In this document: positions 1 through 10,221 of the stretch, one piece after another
Layout of the letters: the number at the start of each line of letters is the position of its first letter
Numbering within the stretch: position 1 is the first letter of the stretch
NCBI RefSeq assembly: GCF_003457605.1
Contig: NZ_QRAN01000003.1
Span: 248,001-312,000, forward strand
Source of the DNA: Seongchinamella sediminis
GTDB lineage: Bacteria > Pseudomonadota > Gammaproteobacteria > Pseudomonadales > Halieaceae
DNA: 64,000 nucleotides
Reading direction: 5' to 3'
Position numbers and translations under genes: made by a program
Notes under the pieces: model-generated
The model's database searches: none
Told to the model about the DNA's origin: nothing
Seen by the model: only the letters and a program-made list of their open reading frames with translations

Positions 1-110
1 GCCCGCCCGGGGTTCCGGCTCAGCACTGCTACCTGGTGCCCCCTGGCGAGAAGTTCCTCAACGATGTAGGAACCCAGAAATCCCGTGCCACCAATAACCA
101 ACGTTTTCAT
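1..110 (-). CDS. NAD(P)-dependent epimerase/dehydratase family protein (partial)
   Basis: Only the first 36 codons lie in the window; the gene runs off the left edge. The N-terminus begins MKTLVIGGTGFLGSY, a first beta strand followed by the glycine-rich GGTGFLG loop that binds NAD(P) in extended short-chain dehydrogenases. The substrate cannot be told from this fragment. About 170 bases without a recognisable gene separate it from the pseudogene that follows. Confidence 0.75.
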   Translation of the reverse strand, partial: MKTLVIGGTGFLGSYIVEELLARGHQVAVLSRNPGR

Positions 111-283
111 GCAATGCCATCCTGACAGTAAAACAAGAACTACGGCTGATGGAGATCGCTGGATCATCGGGCTGGTGGGCGATTCGACTCGATCGATTCC
201 GCCCAGACGTTTCCGCGGAGTTGGCAAAACGCGAAAACCACTATCGCCCGTAGTTCTGTGGTGCCAGGCAGAGGCTGATGCTG

Positions 284-933
284 CTAGGGACAAGGCGCCG
301 GGCGAAGGCCGAGCTGCGCCAGCAGCGGGGCAGACAGAGCCTCATCATCGAGCGCCTTGATGCCCTCCTCCATTTCTCGAGCGAACTGGTCATGGAAAAC
401 CACCGCCGCGTCCAGCGCCAACCACAAGTCAGCGGGGCGCTGATCCAGCAAAACGGCGATCAATTGTTTCGCCTGCTTCACGTCTTTGATGCTCTTTGCC
501 CGCTGTCCCGGATTCCTTCGCTGGGCCACCACCAGTTTGTGTAGCGCGAACCGGCCCGGAACAGGCCTGACTGAGCTGCCGCGCTCAACACCTTGTAAGC
601 CTGGTAGGAGATTCCCATGCACCCCTGAGCCACTGCCCCGGCGACCTGACGCTCCAGCATCTCGGCATCCACCCTGGATGCCCCCCAGCGTGCCTTCTGT
701 TGCTCGATTCTGGCCAGTAGCTCAGGGGTCTCTACTCCCAGGTAGTATCGCTTTTTGGGCTTAGGCAGAGAGTGCTGCAGGTACCAGTGTATGCCTGCCG
801 AAGACGGCCTTTTTTGGCTGGTGAACGTAAACCCCTCTCCCGTTTGGATGTCCCGGGCCATGGCGTTATCAAGCACCTCCGCATACGCCAGCTGCGCGCT
901 GCCGGGTAGCTCTGAGTACAACATCCTGGTCAT
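284..933 (-). pseudogene. Nucleotidyltransferase (GSLT2-like, PF12281 type), internally deleted and frameshifted
   Basis: Two reading frames on the minus strand hold the two ends of one protein family. The upstream frame (933 to about 560) starts MTRMLYSELPGSAQLAYAEV and has the N-terminal part of a GSLT2-type nucleotidyltransferase, through the region around residues 45-115. The family's C-terminal signature (ALHKLVVAQRR, then KDVKQAKQLIAVL) continues in another frame that ends at 284. The central nucleotidyltransferase core expected between them is missing. The join near 555-570 loses the core and shifts the frame, so the gene is almost certainly dead. The family assignment is from memory of its conserved blocks. 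Intact members are roughly 300 residues or more, against about 215 codons here. Confidence 0.65.
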
Positions 934-1062
934 CTTGATGCCCGATTAAAATAACTTGGCATCAACAAGATGAGAGCGCCTGAAAACCCGGTCGGACCGG
1001 CACCGGTCGAACGGGGCGGCCATCCGCCGCTGCCGGTTAGCGGTTCGCGCGGCGGCCCTAAC

Positions 1063-1095
1063 GAAAAAGACCGAGCCTCAATGAGACCCGGTCTT
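1063..1095 (-). terminator. Rho-independent terminator of tRNA-Ala
   Basis: Read on the minus strand, just downstream of the tRNA, this is a hairpin with complementary arms AAGACCG and CGGTCTT plus inner pairing, followed by a short run of T residues. It is correctly placed to end the tRNA-Ala transcript. Confidence 0.6.
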
Positions 1096-1099
1096 GATT

Positions 1100-1175
1100 T
1101 GGTGGAGCTAAGCGGGATCGAACCGCTGACCTCAACACTGCCAGTGTTGCGCTCTCCCAGCTGAGCTATAGCCCC
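1100..1175 (-). tRNA. tRNA-Ala(GGC)
   Basis: The minus strand folds into a full cloverleaf. The acceptor stem GGGGCTA pairs with TAGCTCC (one G-U pair), the D-arm has AGCTGGGAGA, and the anticodon stem CAACA/TGTTG encloses loop CTGGCAG with anticodon GGC. The T-arm carries GTTCGATC and the 3' CCA is encoded. The length is 76 nt including CCA. Confidence 0.97.
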
Positions 1176-1407
1176 AAAATTTGATGCTAACTCGTTGATC
1201 TGTCTGGTTTTTTGCCGAAGCAATATCAACGAAGAGGTGCGCATTTTAGTGAGTGCGCCAGGGCCTGTCAAGGCATCTGTCCAAGGAATTGCAGCCACAG
1301 CCACAGGCGCAGCGCCGCCGTCCCGCGGCGCCGGGAAAACAAACCAACGCCGGGAAAACAACGTACACTGCTGCTGCAACGATAACAATTGTCAGGGGGA
1401 TATATCC

Positions 1408-1782
1408 ATGCTGGGCAAAGGACTGTTGTGGGCCGCCGGCCTGGTCTTCGCCGTCTACGGTGTCGCCTGTTTCGTCACTCCCGAATTGCCCGCCGGCTAT
1501 GCCGGGCTGGGCATCGGCAGCGGCGATGCCTACGCGGAAATGGCCGCCATGTACGGTGGCCTGCAGTTCGGCTTTGGCCTGTTTCTGCTGCTGGCGGCGC
1601 TGAAGCCCGGCTTCTACCGGGCGGCCCTCACCCTGCTGGTCATGGCCATCGGCTGCCTGGCGGTCGCCCGCCTGCACGCCGCCTGGGACACCGGGTGGAT
1701 GGTGGCCGGCTATACCTGGGGCGCGCTGGCGTTTGAATTCGCGGTGGCAATACTGGCGGCAATTGCGCTGCGCAAACCCTGA
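1408..1782 (+). CDS. Small membrane protein, DUF4345-like
   Basis: This is a 124-residue, strongly hydrophobic protein with about four membrane segments (roughly residues 3-22, 47-65, 70-90 and 98-120). The ATG at 1408 is chosen because a GGGGGA Shine-Dalgarno lies just upstream and the hydrophobic protein begins there; the open frame extends further left only through composition unlike a protein. Length, helix pattern and the central MYGGLQFGFGL segment resemble DUF4345 inner-membrane proteins, whose function is unknown. It lies 50 bases before slyD on the same strand and may be cotranscribed. Confidence 0.65.
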   Translation: MLGKGLLWAAGLVFAVYGVACFVTPELPAGYAGLGIGSGDAYAEMAAMYGGLQFGFGLFLLLAALKPGFYRAALTLLVMAIGCLAVARLHAAWDTGWMVAGYTWGALAFEFAVAILAAIALRKP

Positions 1783-1832
1783 GCGATGGGTGTAAGATAC
1801 GCCCCCTTTTACCGACTACAGAGCAACAGACA

Positions 1833-2315
1833 GTGAACATAGGCCCCAACAGTGTCGCCGTTTTCCACTACACCCTGCGCAACGAATCCGGCGAGGAACT
1901 GGAAACCTCCCGCGGTGGTGAGCCCAGCGCCTACCTGCACGGGGCCAACAACATTATTCCCGGGCTGGAACAGGCCATGGCCGGCCACGCCGCCGGCGAC
2001 GTTTTCAGCGCCACCCTGGCGCCGGCAGAGGCCTATGGCGAACGCAAGCCCGAGCGCCAGCAGCGGGTGCCGGCCAAGCACCTGGTGTTCAAGGGCAAGC
2101 TCAAGGCCGGCATGGTGGTGCAATTAAACACCAGCGAGGGCCGGGTCCCGGTCAGCGTGATCAAGGCCGGTCGCCACAGCGCCCATATTGACACCAATCA
2201 CCCGCTGGCCGGACAGTCGCTGACCTTTGACGTGGAAGTCATCGACGTGCGCGCCGCCACCGAGGAAGAGATCGCCCACCGCCACGCCCACGGCCCCGGC
2301 GGCCACCAGCACTGA
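1833..2315 (+). CDS. slyD: FKBP-type peptidyl-prolyl cis-trans isomerase, SlyD-like
   Basis: This 160-residue protein has an FKBP fold interrupted by an insert-in-flap domain, as in SlyD: YLHGANNIIPGLEQAM in the first half and DTNHPLAGQSLTFDVEVI near the end. SlyD proteins isomerise prolyl bonds and act as cytoplasmic chaperones; their His-rich tails bind nickel and other metals. The tail here (HRHAHGPGGHQH) is short but still His-rich, so metal binding is plausible though weaker than in the E. coli protein. It uses a GTG start. The next gene, dbpA, starts 11 bases after its stop, which suggests an operon. Confidence 0.88.
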   Translation: MNIGPNSVAVFHYTLRNESGEELETSRGGEPSAYLHGANNIIPGLEQAMAGHAAGDVFSATLAPAEAYGERKPERQQRVPAKHLVFKGKLKAGMVVQLNTSEGRVPVSVIKAGRHSAHIDTNHPLAGQSLTFDVEVIDVRAATEEEIAHRHAHGPGGHQH

Positions 2316-2326
2316 TTGAGCCAGCA

Positions 2327-3709
<1,383 letters not shown>

Positions 3710-3719
3710 AGGTGCTGGC

Positions 3720-4577
3720 ATGAAGGTACCCAAACGCCTGCGGCCGCTGGTGGAAGACGGCATTATCGACGAGGTGCTGCGGCCGCTGATGAGCGGCAAG
3801 GAAGCCGACGTATTCATCGTCCGCTGTGGCAGCAAAACCCGCTGCGCCAAGATCTACAAGGACGCGGTAAAACGCAGCTTCAAGAAGGCGGCCCAGTACA
3901 CCGAGGGCCGAAAGGTGCGCAACAGCCGCCGCGCCCGGGCCATGGAGAAAGGCTCTAAGTTCGGCCGCCGGCAGCAGGAAGAAACCTGGCAGAACGCGGA
4001 AGTGGATGCGCTGTACCGACTGGAGCGGGCCGGCGTGCGCGTCCCTGTGCCCTACGGCTGTTTCGACGGTGTACTGCTGATGGAACTGATCACCGATGAA
4101 CACGGCGACGTGGCGCCACGGCTGGATGAGGTGAGCATGGCAGAGGAACAGGCCCTGGAGGACCACGCCCTGGTGATGCAGTACGTGGTACGCATGCTGT
4201 GTGCCGGCCTGGTCCACGGTGACCTCTCGGAGTTCAACGTGCTGGTCAACGATGAAGGCCCGGTGATCATCGACCTGCCCCAGGCGGTGGATGCCGCCGC
4301 CAATAACAATGCCCAGGCCATGCTGACCCGCGACGTCGACAGAATGACCGCGTACTACAGCCAGTTTGCCCCATCGCTCAAACATACCCGCTACGCCCAG
4401 GAAATCTGGGAACTGTATGAAGAGGGCGAGCTGCATCCGGACATCGAGCTTAGCGGCGATGCGGAGGAAGATACCCACGCGGCGGACGTGGATGCGGTGA
4501 TGCTGGAGATCAGGGCGGCACTGGAGGCAGAGCAGGAAAGACGGGAACGGATTGCCGCGGCGGACGACCCCGAGTAA
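3720..4577 (+). CDS. RIO1-family serine protein kinase
   Basis: This is a 285-residue RIO-type atypical kinase. It has the glycine-poor nucleotide loop region MSGKEADVFIVR, the invariant Lys in CAKIYKD, the catalytic loop HGDLSEFNVL and the metal-binding IDLPQAVD that replaces DFG in RIO kinases. The N-terminus carries a basic stretch (KVRNSRRARAMEKGSKF), like archaeal and eukaryotic RIO1 flexible loops, and the C-terminus is acidic. In eukaryotes and archaea RIO1 works in small-subunit maturation. A ribosome-related role fits the upstream dbpA, but bacterial members are little studied. The ATG at 3720 is in frame; the one at 3706 is not. Confidence 0.88.
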   Translation: MKVPKRLRPLVEDGIIDEVLRPLMSGKEADVFIVRCGSKTRCAKIYKDAVKRSFKKAAQYTEGRKVRNSRRARAMEKGSKFGRRQQEETWQNAEVDALYRLERAGVRVPVPYGCFDGVLLMELITDEHGDVAPRLDEVSMAEEQALEDHALVMQYVVRMLCAGLVHGDLSEFNVLVNDEGPVIIDLPQAVDAAANNNAQAMLTRDVDRMTAYYSQFAPSLKHTRYAQEIWELYEEGELHPDIELSGDAEEDTHAADVDAVMLEIRAALEAEQERRERIAAADDPE

Positions 4578-4597
4578 GCAGCGGCAAGCCTATCCGG

Positions 4598-4993
4598 CTA
4601 GAGGTGGTCGCCGTCCAGGTAGTACCAGCGGCCGTCAATGTTCTCAAAGCGGCTGCGCTCGTGCAGGCGATGCCCCGTGCCGGCGGTCTTGAAGCGGGCG
4701 ACAAATTCCACCACCCCGGCAGTATCGCCCTCGCCACCGGCCTCGGTGGCCTTGATCGACAGGCCGATCCACTTCTGCGCCGGATCCAGCCGCACCCGGG
4801 ACGGCCGGGTGCGCGGGTGCCAGGTCGCCAGCAGGTAATCCGCCTCGCCCAGGGCAAAGGCGCAATAGCGAGAGCGCATCAAAGCCTCAGCCGTCGGCGC
4901 GATCTCGTCGCCTTCCACAAAGGGCTGGCAACAGTCGCGGTAACTGCCGCCGCCGCAGGGGCACACTGGCCCGGCTGCCCTACTCCGCTTCAC
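4598..4993 (-). CDS. UPF0225 / YchJ family protein
   Basis: This 131-residue protein has the N-terminal SEC-C-like zinc motif CPCGGGSYRDCCQ and the YchJ core (SRYCAFALGEADYLLATWHP, then GVVEFVARFK and FENIDGRWYYLDGD). YchJ proteins are small, of unknown biochemical function, and probably bind zinc. The proposed GTG start at 4993 overlaps the end of the upstream gene by 14 bases; a second in-frame GTG ten codons on, just before CPCGGG, is an alternative. No good ATG exists in the conserved frame. Confidence 0.8.
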   Translation of the reverse strand: MKRSRAAGPVCPCGGGSYRDCCQPFVEGDEIAPTAEALMRSRYCAFALGEADYLLATWHPRTRPSRVRLDPAQKWIGLSIKATEAGGEGDTAGVVEFVARFKTAGTGHRLHERSRFENIDGRWYYLDGDHL

Positions 4994-5603
4994 TTTGTCC
5001 CCCGTACTTGGGCAACCGCAGGTCGAACAGGATGGCGCAGGCCCGCAGGGTAAAGGCGGCCACCATTCCCAGCGGCAGGGCAAAACCGGCGGTGACCTCG
5101 AACTGGACCAACAGGGTGTAGGTGGAGGCACCGAGCACCGCGGCGGTGACGTAGATTTCCGGGCCCAGCAGCACCGGCTCCTGGTTGAGCAGGGTATCGC
5201 GAATCATCGAGCCAAAGGTCGCTGTCATTACGCCCATTCCCACGGCGACGATATCCGGCGCCCCCAGTTGCACTGCTTTTACTGCCCCCAGCACACTGAA
5301 CAGGGAAATGCCCACCGCGTCGGCCCACAGCAACACTTTATGCAGTGAATTGAACTGGGGCGCCAGGAACCAGGTGGCCACGGCCGCGCCCAGGCACACC
5401 CAGAGATACTCGGTATGGTGCAGCCAGAACACCGCGTCCGCGCCCAGCAGCAGGTCGCGCACGGTGCCGCCGCCGATGCCGGTAATAGTGCCGAAGAGGA
5501 TAAAACCGAGGATGTCGTTGCGCTGCTCGGCGGCCGCCAGGGCGCCGCTGATGGCGAATACCGCCGTGGCCACAAGATCGAGGGTGGTAATCAGCCCTAG
5601 CAT
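4980..5603 (-). CDS. Trimeric intracellular cation channel family protein (UPF0126, YadS-like)
   Basis: This 207-residue membrane protein is built of two UPF0126 repeats of about three helices each. Each repeat carries the diagnostic glycine-rich/RD motif: [17 protein letters not shown] at about residues 38-54 and [16 protein letters not shown] at about 122-138. Bacterial homologues are TRIC-type monovalent cation channels of the inner membrane; some members have been linked to amino-acid (glycine) transport. It lies between sdaA (7-base overlap) and the ychJ-like gene on the same strand. The adjacency to serine deaminase makes an amino-acid-related role worth considering. Confidence 0.85.
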   Translation of the reverse strand: MLGLITTLDLVATAVFAISGALAAAEQRNDILGFILFGTITGIGGGTVRDLLLGADAVFWLHHTEYLWVCLGAAVATWFLAPQFNSLHKVLLWADAVGISLFSVLGAVKAVQLGAPDIVAVGMGVMTATFGSMIRDTLLNQEPVLLGPEIYVTAAVLGASTYTLLVQFEVTAGFALPLGMVAAFTLRACAILFDLRLPKYGGQSEAE

Positions 5604-6997
5604 TCGATGATATTCACCGGCACTTCCAGCACATTGACCGCCAGGCCACCGCGCGCGGTTTCCTTGTACTTGTCCTGCATGTCGCGGCCGGTATCGCGCA
5701 TGGTCCGTATTACCTGGTCCAGCGACACGTAGTGTTCGCCGCTGCCGCGCAGGGCCATGCGGGCGGCGCTGATGGCCTTGATCGCCCCCATGGCGTTGCG
5801 CTCGATACAGGGCACCTGCACCAGGCCGCCAATGGGGTCGCAGGTGAGGCCCAGGTTGTGCTCCATGGCAATCTCGGCGGCGTTTTCCACCTGCGCCGGG
5901 GTGCCGCCGAGGGCATCGGCCAGGGCACCCGCCGCCATCGAACAGGCCGAGCCCACCTCGCCCTGGCAGCCGACCTCGGCGCCGGAGATGGAGGCGTTGG
6001 TCTTGTAGAGGATGCCAATGGCGGCAGCGGTCAGCAGGTAGCGGACGATGTCGTCCTCGCTGGAGCCGCTGCAGTACTTGAGGTAGTACTTGAGCACCGC
6101 GGGAATGATACCGGCGGCGCCGTTGGTGGGCGCGGTAACCACCCGGCCGCCGGCGGCGTTTTCCTCATTGACCGCCAGCGCGTACAGGGTCACCCAGTCC
6201 ATGGTATTGAGCGAGGCGTCGCCGAGGGCGTTCTGCTCACTCTTGAGCTGGCGGTGCAGTTGCGCCGCCCGGCGTTTCACCTTCAGCCCGCCGGGCATGA
6301 TGCCCTCGGTGGCAATGCCGCGGGCGATACAGGCATCCATTACCTGCCAGATGTGCAGCAGCTGCTGGCGGATTTCGCTTTCGCTGCGCCAGGCCTTTTC
6401 GTTCGCCAGCATCAGCGAGCTGATGGAGAGGCCATTGCTCTTGCACTGCTGCAGCAATTCCTCGGCGGTGGTGAAGGGATAAGGTAGCGGCGTGGGGTCC
6501 TCGACGATCACATCCGCCCCCGCGGCCTTGTCGTCGACGATAAACCCACCGCCCACCGAGTAGTACACACACTGCGCCAGCACTGCACCCTCGGCATCCC
6601 AGGCGCTAAAGCGCATGCCATTGGCATGGTAAGGCAGCGACTCCTGGCGATGCATGACCAGGTCATCGCGGTAATTGAAGCTGATCGCTTTACTGCCCAG
6701 GAGCTTCAGCCCGCCGCCCTCACGAATGGCGGCGACCCGCTCGGCGATGCGCTCCACCTCGACGGTCTCTGGCGTTTCCCCCTCCAGCCCCATCAGGATG
6801 GCCTTGGGTGAGCCGTGGCCGGCGCCGGTGGCGCCCAGGGAACCGTAGAGCTCGGCGCACACCCGCGCACAGTCCGCCAGGGTGCCCTCGGCCTGCAGTC
6901 GCTCGGCAAACAGGCGGGCGGCGTGCATCGGGCCCACGGTGTGCGAGCTGGAGGGCCCAATGCCTATTTTGAACAGGTCAAAGACACTGATGGACAT
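5597..6997 (-). CDS. sdaA: L-serine ammonia-lyase (serine dehydratase), iron-sulfur type
   Basis: This 466-residue protein converts L-serine to pyruvate and ammonia. The N-terminal beta domain begins with the family signature [19 protein letters not shown]. The C-terminal alpha domain has [37 protein letters not shown] and [17 protein letters not shown], which hold the cysteines that ligate the catalytic [4Fe-4S] cluster. Length and domain order match single-chain gammaproteobacterial SdaA/SdaB. The gene probably begins the transcript that continues into the TRIC-like gene. Confidence 0.95.
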   Translation of the reverse strand: MSISVFDLFKIGIGPSSSHTVGPMHAARLFAERLQAEGTLADCARVCAELYGSLGATGAGHGSPKAILMGLEGETPETVEVERIAERVAAIREGGGLKLLGSKAISFNYRDDLVMHRQESLPYHANGMRFSAWDAEGAVLAQCVYYSVGGGFIVDDKAAGADVIVEDPTPLPYPFTTAEELLQQCKSNGLSISSLMLANEKAWRSESEIRQQLLHIWQVMDACIARGIATEGIMPGGLKVKRRAAQLHRQLKSEQNALGDASLNTMDWVTLYALAVNEENAAGGRVVTAPTNGAAGIIPAVLKYYLKYCSGSSEDDIVRYLLTAAAIGILYKTNASISGAEVGCQGEVGSACSMAAGALADALGGTPAQVENAAEIAMEHNLGLTCDPIGGLVQVPCIERNAMGAIKAISAARMALRGSGEHYVSLDQVIRTMRDTGRDMQDKYKETARGGLAVNVLEVPVNIIEC

Positions 6998-7047
6998 AAT
7001 TGCTTACACCTTGCGCCGGGCCGTGCATCAACAGACGGTGGTCGGCA

Positions 7048-7800
7048 TCAGTCGCGGTAGTGCTGATCAAGGTAGCTGAGGATGTCGCCTGATTCAAACA
7101 GCCCCTGGTCGGTATTGGGGTCATACAGGTAGGGGATCGACTGCCGGCCCTCCCGCGCCAGCAGGAGGCGGCGGTTGTCCAGTTCACTCTTCGGGGTAAT
7201 GCGCAGCGCGCTGCGCAGCGGTGGCAACAACCACTCGCTGGCCAGGGTGCGGCCGCAGTTGCGAACGATATAGGGGATTTCCATTTCGCACAGCTGCTCC
7301 CGCACCAGCCTGGCATAGGGGCTGGACTCGAAGCTGTAGAGTTCGAGCAGTTCCTCGGGTGGCCTGCCCGGCCGCGCCTGCATGCCCCGCCTCAGCCGCG
7401 GTGCACTGGCGAGCATGGAGCCCAGGGTCTGCAGTCCGCCCAGGCGCCATTTCAGCGGCACATCACCGCTGCCATAGGTTTCGAACAGGTAGCTGACGAT
7501 GTCCAGCGACTCGTACATTTCCACCCCGGTGTTGGGGTCGTAGAGGTAGGGAAACTGGGCCTTGCCGCCGCGCTCCAGCAGTTCCGTCCGGAAGCGCTTG
7601 CCCTCCTTGGGACAGGGGAGAATAAGCACGTCGAGGTTCAGTTCGGTGAGGGCCTCGCGCACCAGGCGGCAGTAGGGGCAGTTTTCTATGTCGTAGATTT
7701 GCAGCAGTTCCGCGGGTCTGTCGGTAGTGGCGCGGCTCTGGATACCGTTGCTGCCGCGGATCAGGGTAGAGGCGAGTGAGGTGGCGATGTTCAAAGGCAT
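7048..7800 (-). CDS. Tandem glutathione S-transferase N-terminal (thioredoxin-fold) protein
   Basis: This 250-residue protein is built from two copies of a glutaredoxin/GST-N fold. The first (about residues 30-105) has a CPYC redox motif and FPYLYDPNTG followed by YESLDIVSYLFE. The second (about 150-250) repeats the layout but has SPYA where the first has CPYC, followed by IPYLYDPNTDQGLFESGDIL. The first unit therefore looks redox-competent and the second has lost its cysteines. The ATG at 7800 is the natural start; upstream the frame runs into a repeat and the gltX tail. The substrate is unknown. Confidence 0.8.
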   Translation of the reverse strand: MPLNIATSLASTLIRGSNGIQSRATTDRPAELLQIYDIENCPYCRLVREALTELNLDVLILPCPKEGKRFRTELLERGGKAQFPYLYDPNTGVEMYESLDIVSYLFETYGSGDVPLKWRLGGLQTLGSMLASAPRLRRGMQARPGRPPEELLELYSFESSPYARLVREQLCEMEIPYIVRNCGRTLASEWLLPPLRSALRITPKSELDNRRLLLAREGRQSIPYLYDPNTDQGLFESGDILSYLDQHYRD

Positions 7801-7841
7801 TGCGATTTGCTCCGTTGTTCCCGCACAGGCAGGCAGTTCAT

Positions 7842-7882
7842 GGATTCCGGTGTGCCGGACCACGGCTTTCGCCGGAATGACG
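7842..7882. repeat. Dispersed palindromic repeat, copy 1
   Basis: This 41-bp element, GGATTCCGG at one end and CGGAATGACG at the other, matches the element at 29720-29760 at 37 of 41 positions. It has the look of the short intergenic palindromic repeats (REP/MITE-like, ending GGAATGACG) that occur in many copies in proteobacterial genomes. It sits between gltX and the GST-N gene. Confidence 0.7.
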
Positions 7883-7904
7883 AAAGGGTTAACACGGGGG
7901 GTTG

Positions 7905-9386
7905 TTACAGCCCCTGGTACTCCTTCTCCAGGCGTTTCATCGCCTTCTTGGACACCCCGCCCAGCACCGCGATCGCGCAGCGCAGGCGGGCGCGGCTCAT
8001 ATCGGGGCCGAGCATTTCCATGGAGTCCACTACCGAGAAGCTGGCGCTGGTACCGGCGATGGCGACAAAGATGGGCGCCAGGAAGTCCTTGACCTTGACG
8101 CCGGTGGCGTCGGCCAGGGCTTTCAGCTCTGTCCAGATGTTGTCGCGGTGCCACTGCTGCAGGGCCTCCATGCGCCAGAGGGCGAACTGCAGGCCCTTGA
8201 CGATATCCTCGCGCTCGCCGCGCACCGAGGCAAAATTCTCCTCGCTGATGGGCAGGGTACCGGACACGAGGAAGCTGGCCAGGGGGGCGAAATCGCTCAG
8301 GGTTTCCATCCGCTTCTGGGCGTGGGGCAGCACCTTCATCAGGTTGGCCTCGTTGTAGGCCCAGTCAATGAGCCGCCGGGCCAGGGCCTGTTCATCCAGG
8401 TCCTCACGGATCCACAGGCCGTTGAGCCAGGACAGTTTCTCCATATCGAAAATGGGTCCGCCCAGGGAGACCCGCTGGATGTCGAAGTTATCCACCATTT
8501 GCGCCAGGGTAAACTTCTCGCTCTCGTCGGGCATGGACCAGCCCATGCGCCCCAGGTAGTTGAGCAGGGCTTCCGGTAAAAAGCCCATGCGCTGGTAATA
8601 CAGGATGCTGGTGGGATTCTTGCGCTTGCTCAGCTTGGACTTGTCCGGGTTGCGCAGCAGCGGCAGGTGGCATAGCTGGGGCATATCCCAGCCGAAGTAC
8701 TGGTACAGCAGCTTGTGCTTGGGGGCGGAGTTGATCCACTCCTCGCCGCGGATCACGTGGGTAATCCCCATCAGGTGGTCGTCTACCACGTTGGCCAGGT
8801 GGTAAGTGGGCATACCGTCGGACTTGAGCAGGATCTGCGCATCCACCATGCCCCAGTCCAGCTCGATGGTGCCGCGCAGCATGTCGTCCACGGCGCAGGC
8901 GCCCTCTTCCTCCGGCACTATCATGCGAATCACATAGGGATCGCCGGCGGCGCGGCGCTTTGCCACTTCCTCGTCAGCTAACTGCAGGTCCGAGGGTTTG
9001 AGGGCATTGCTGTTGCCCGCCGCCCGCCGCGCCTCGCGCAGTTCATCCAGCTCTGCCGCAGTGCGATAGCAGATGAAGGCCTTGCCCTCATCCACCAGCT
9101 GCCGGGCATACTGGCCGTAAATTTCCATGCGCTCGCTCTGGCGGTAGGGGCCACAATCGCCGCCCACGTCCGGGCCCTCGTCCCACTCCAGGCCCAGCCA
9201 GTTGAGTGAATCGAGAATGGCCTGCTCGGATTCAGGGGTGCTGCGGACCTGGTCGGTGTCCTCGATGCGCAACAGGAACTGGCCGCCGTGGGCGCGGGCA
9301 AAGCACATATTGAACAGGGCGATATAGGCGGTGCCAACGTGGGGGTCGCCGGTGGGTGATGGCGCAACGCGGGTGCGAACGGTCAT
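7905..9386 (-). CDS. gltX: Glutamyl-tRNA synthetase
   Basis: This class I aminoacyl-tRNA synthetase charges tRNA-Glu. The N-terminus reads [19 protein letters not shown], with HVGT as the HIGH signature. The second signature is SKLSKRK in place of KMSKS. The cysteine region, catalytic core and C-terminal anticodon-binding domain give a full-length protein of 493 residues. The ATG at 9386 is preferred over the in-frame ATG at 9404 because an AGGA sequence lies at correct spacing before it and the family begins MTVRTR. Transcription is towards the GST-N gene. Confidence 0.95.
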   Translation of the reverse strand: MTVRTRVAPSPTGDPHVGTAYIALFNMCFARAHGGQFLLRIEDTDQVRSTPESEQAILDSLNWLGLEWDEGPDVGGDCGPYRQSERMEIYGQYARQLVDEGKAFICYRTAAELDELREARRAAGNSNALKPSDLQLADEEVAKRRAAGDPYVIRMIVPEEEGACAVDDMLRGTIELDWGMVDAQILLKSDGMPTYHLANVVDDHLMGITHVIRGEEWINSAPKHKLLYQYFGWDMPQLCHLPLLRNPDKSKLSKRKNPTSILYYQRMGFLPEALLNYLGRMGWSMPDESEKFTLAQMVDNFDIQRVSLGGPIFDMEKLSWLNGLWIREDLDEQALARRLIDWAYNEANLMKVLPHAQKRMETLSDFAPLASFLVSGTLPISEENFASVRGEREDIVKGLQFALWRMEALQQWHRDNIWTELKALADATGVKVKDFLAPIFVAIAGTSASFSVVDSMEMLGPDMSRARLRCAIAVLGGVSKKAMKRLEKEYQGL

Positions 9387-9464
9387 GGGTATCCTGGAGG
9401 TCATTTTCGAGAGCGGCGATTATACGGCCTGCAGGGCGCAAATCCCACCGCTGCGGGGCCGGAT

Positions 9465-10217
9465 TCAGGCCGGCTGCCTGTCCTCTTCCCGCAGCGCGTC
9501 GGTCCAGCCGAAACGGGCGATGATAGCCGCGAACCGGTCCCCGGGCGGGGCGGACAGCGCGAGGTTTTCACCACTCAAGGGGTGCTGCAGGATCAGTGCG
9601 GTACAGGCCAGCAACAGGCGGTCACAGTCAAATTCCGACTGGAAAAAACGGTTGTGCACCCCCTTGCCGTATTTGGCGTCGCCGATGATCGGGTAGCCCA
9701 GGTGCTTCATATGCCGCCGCAGCTGGTGCTTGCGCCCCTGCCGCGGCTGCAGGGCGACCAGTGCATAGCGGCTCTGCGGATAACGGTCTAGCGCATAGGG
9801 CAGTTCCACCGTAGCCAGCCGCCGATAGGCGGTCTGCGCTTCCCGCGCCGGCGCTTCCGATTGCCGGTCGCGGTCGGCGAGTTTGTCGGGCTTGTCCCTG
9901 ATGGCGTGGTCGATCTCCCCCTGCTCCGGGCACCAGCCGCGGACGACGGCCAGGTAGTGTTTGCCCACGCGGTGCCCGGCGAACTGCGCCGACAGCAGCC
10001 GGGCCACCTCGGGCGACAGGGCGAACAGCAGTACGCCGGAGGTGGGCTTGTCCAGGCGGTGCACAGGATAGACCCGCTGGCCGAGCTGGTCGCGCAGCAC
10101 TTGCAGGGCGAAGCGGGTTTCGTGGCGGTCAATGGGGCTGCGGTGCACCAGCAGGCCGCTGGGCTTGTTCACTGCCACCAGGTGCTCGTCCCGGTAGATT
10201 ACCGGGAGCGTCTCCAC
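9465..10217 (-). CDS. truC: tRNA pseudouridine synthase C (TruC)
   Basis: This 250-residue protein of the RluA family makes pseudouridine 65 in tRNA-Ile and tRNA-Asp. The N-terminus IYRDEHLVAVNKPSGLLVHR and the catalytic motif HRLDKPTSGVL (catalytic Asp in RLD) match TruC closely; later blocks YALVALQPRQGRKHQLRRHM and GYPIIGDAKYG are also typical. The GTG at 10217 gives the family's usual N-terminus and lies just after the asparaginase stop. An in-frame ATG at 10250 would overlap that gene by 29 bases. Confidence 0.88.
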   Translation of the reverse strand: METLPVIYRDEHLVAVNKPSGLLVHRSPIDRHETRFALQVLRDQLGQRVYPVHRLDKPTSGVLLFALSPEVARLLSAQFAGHRVGKHYLAVVRGWCPEQGEIDHAIRDKPDKLADRDRQSEAPAREAQTAYRRLATVELPYALDRYPQSRYALVALQPRQGRKHQLRRHMKHLGYPIIGDAKYGKGVHNRFFQSEFDCDRLLLACTALILQHPLSGENLALSAPPGDRFAAIIARFGWTDALREEDRQPA

Positions 10218-10221
10218 GGGA

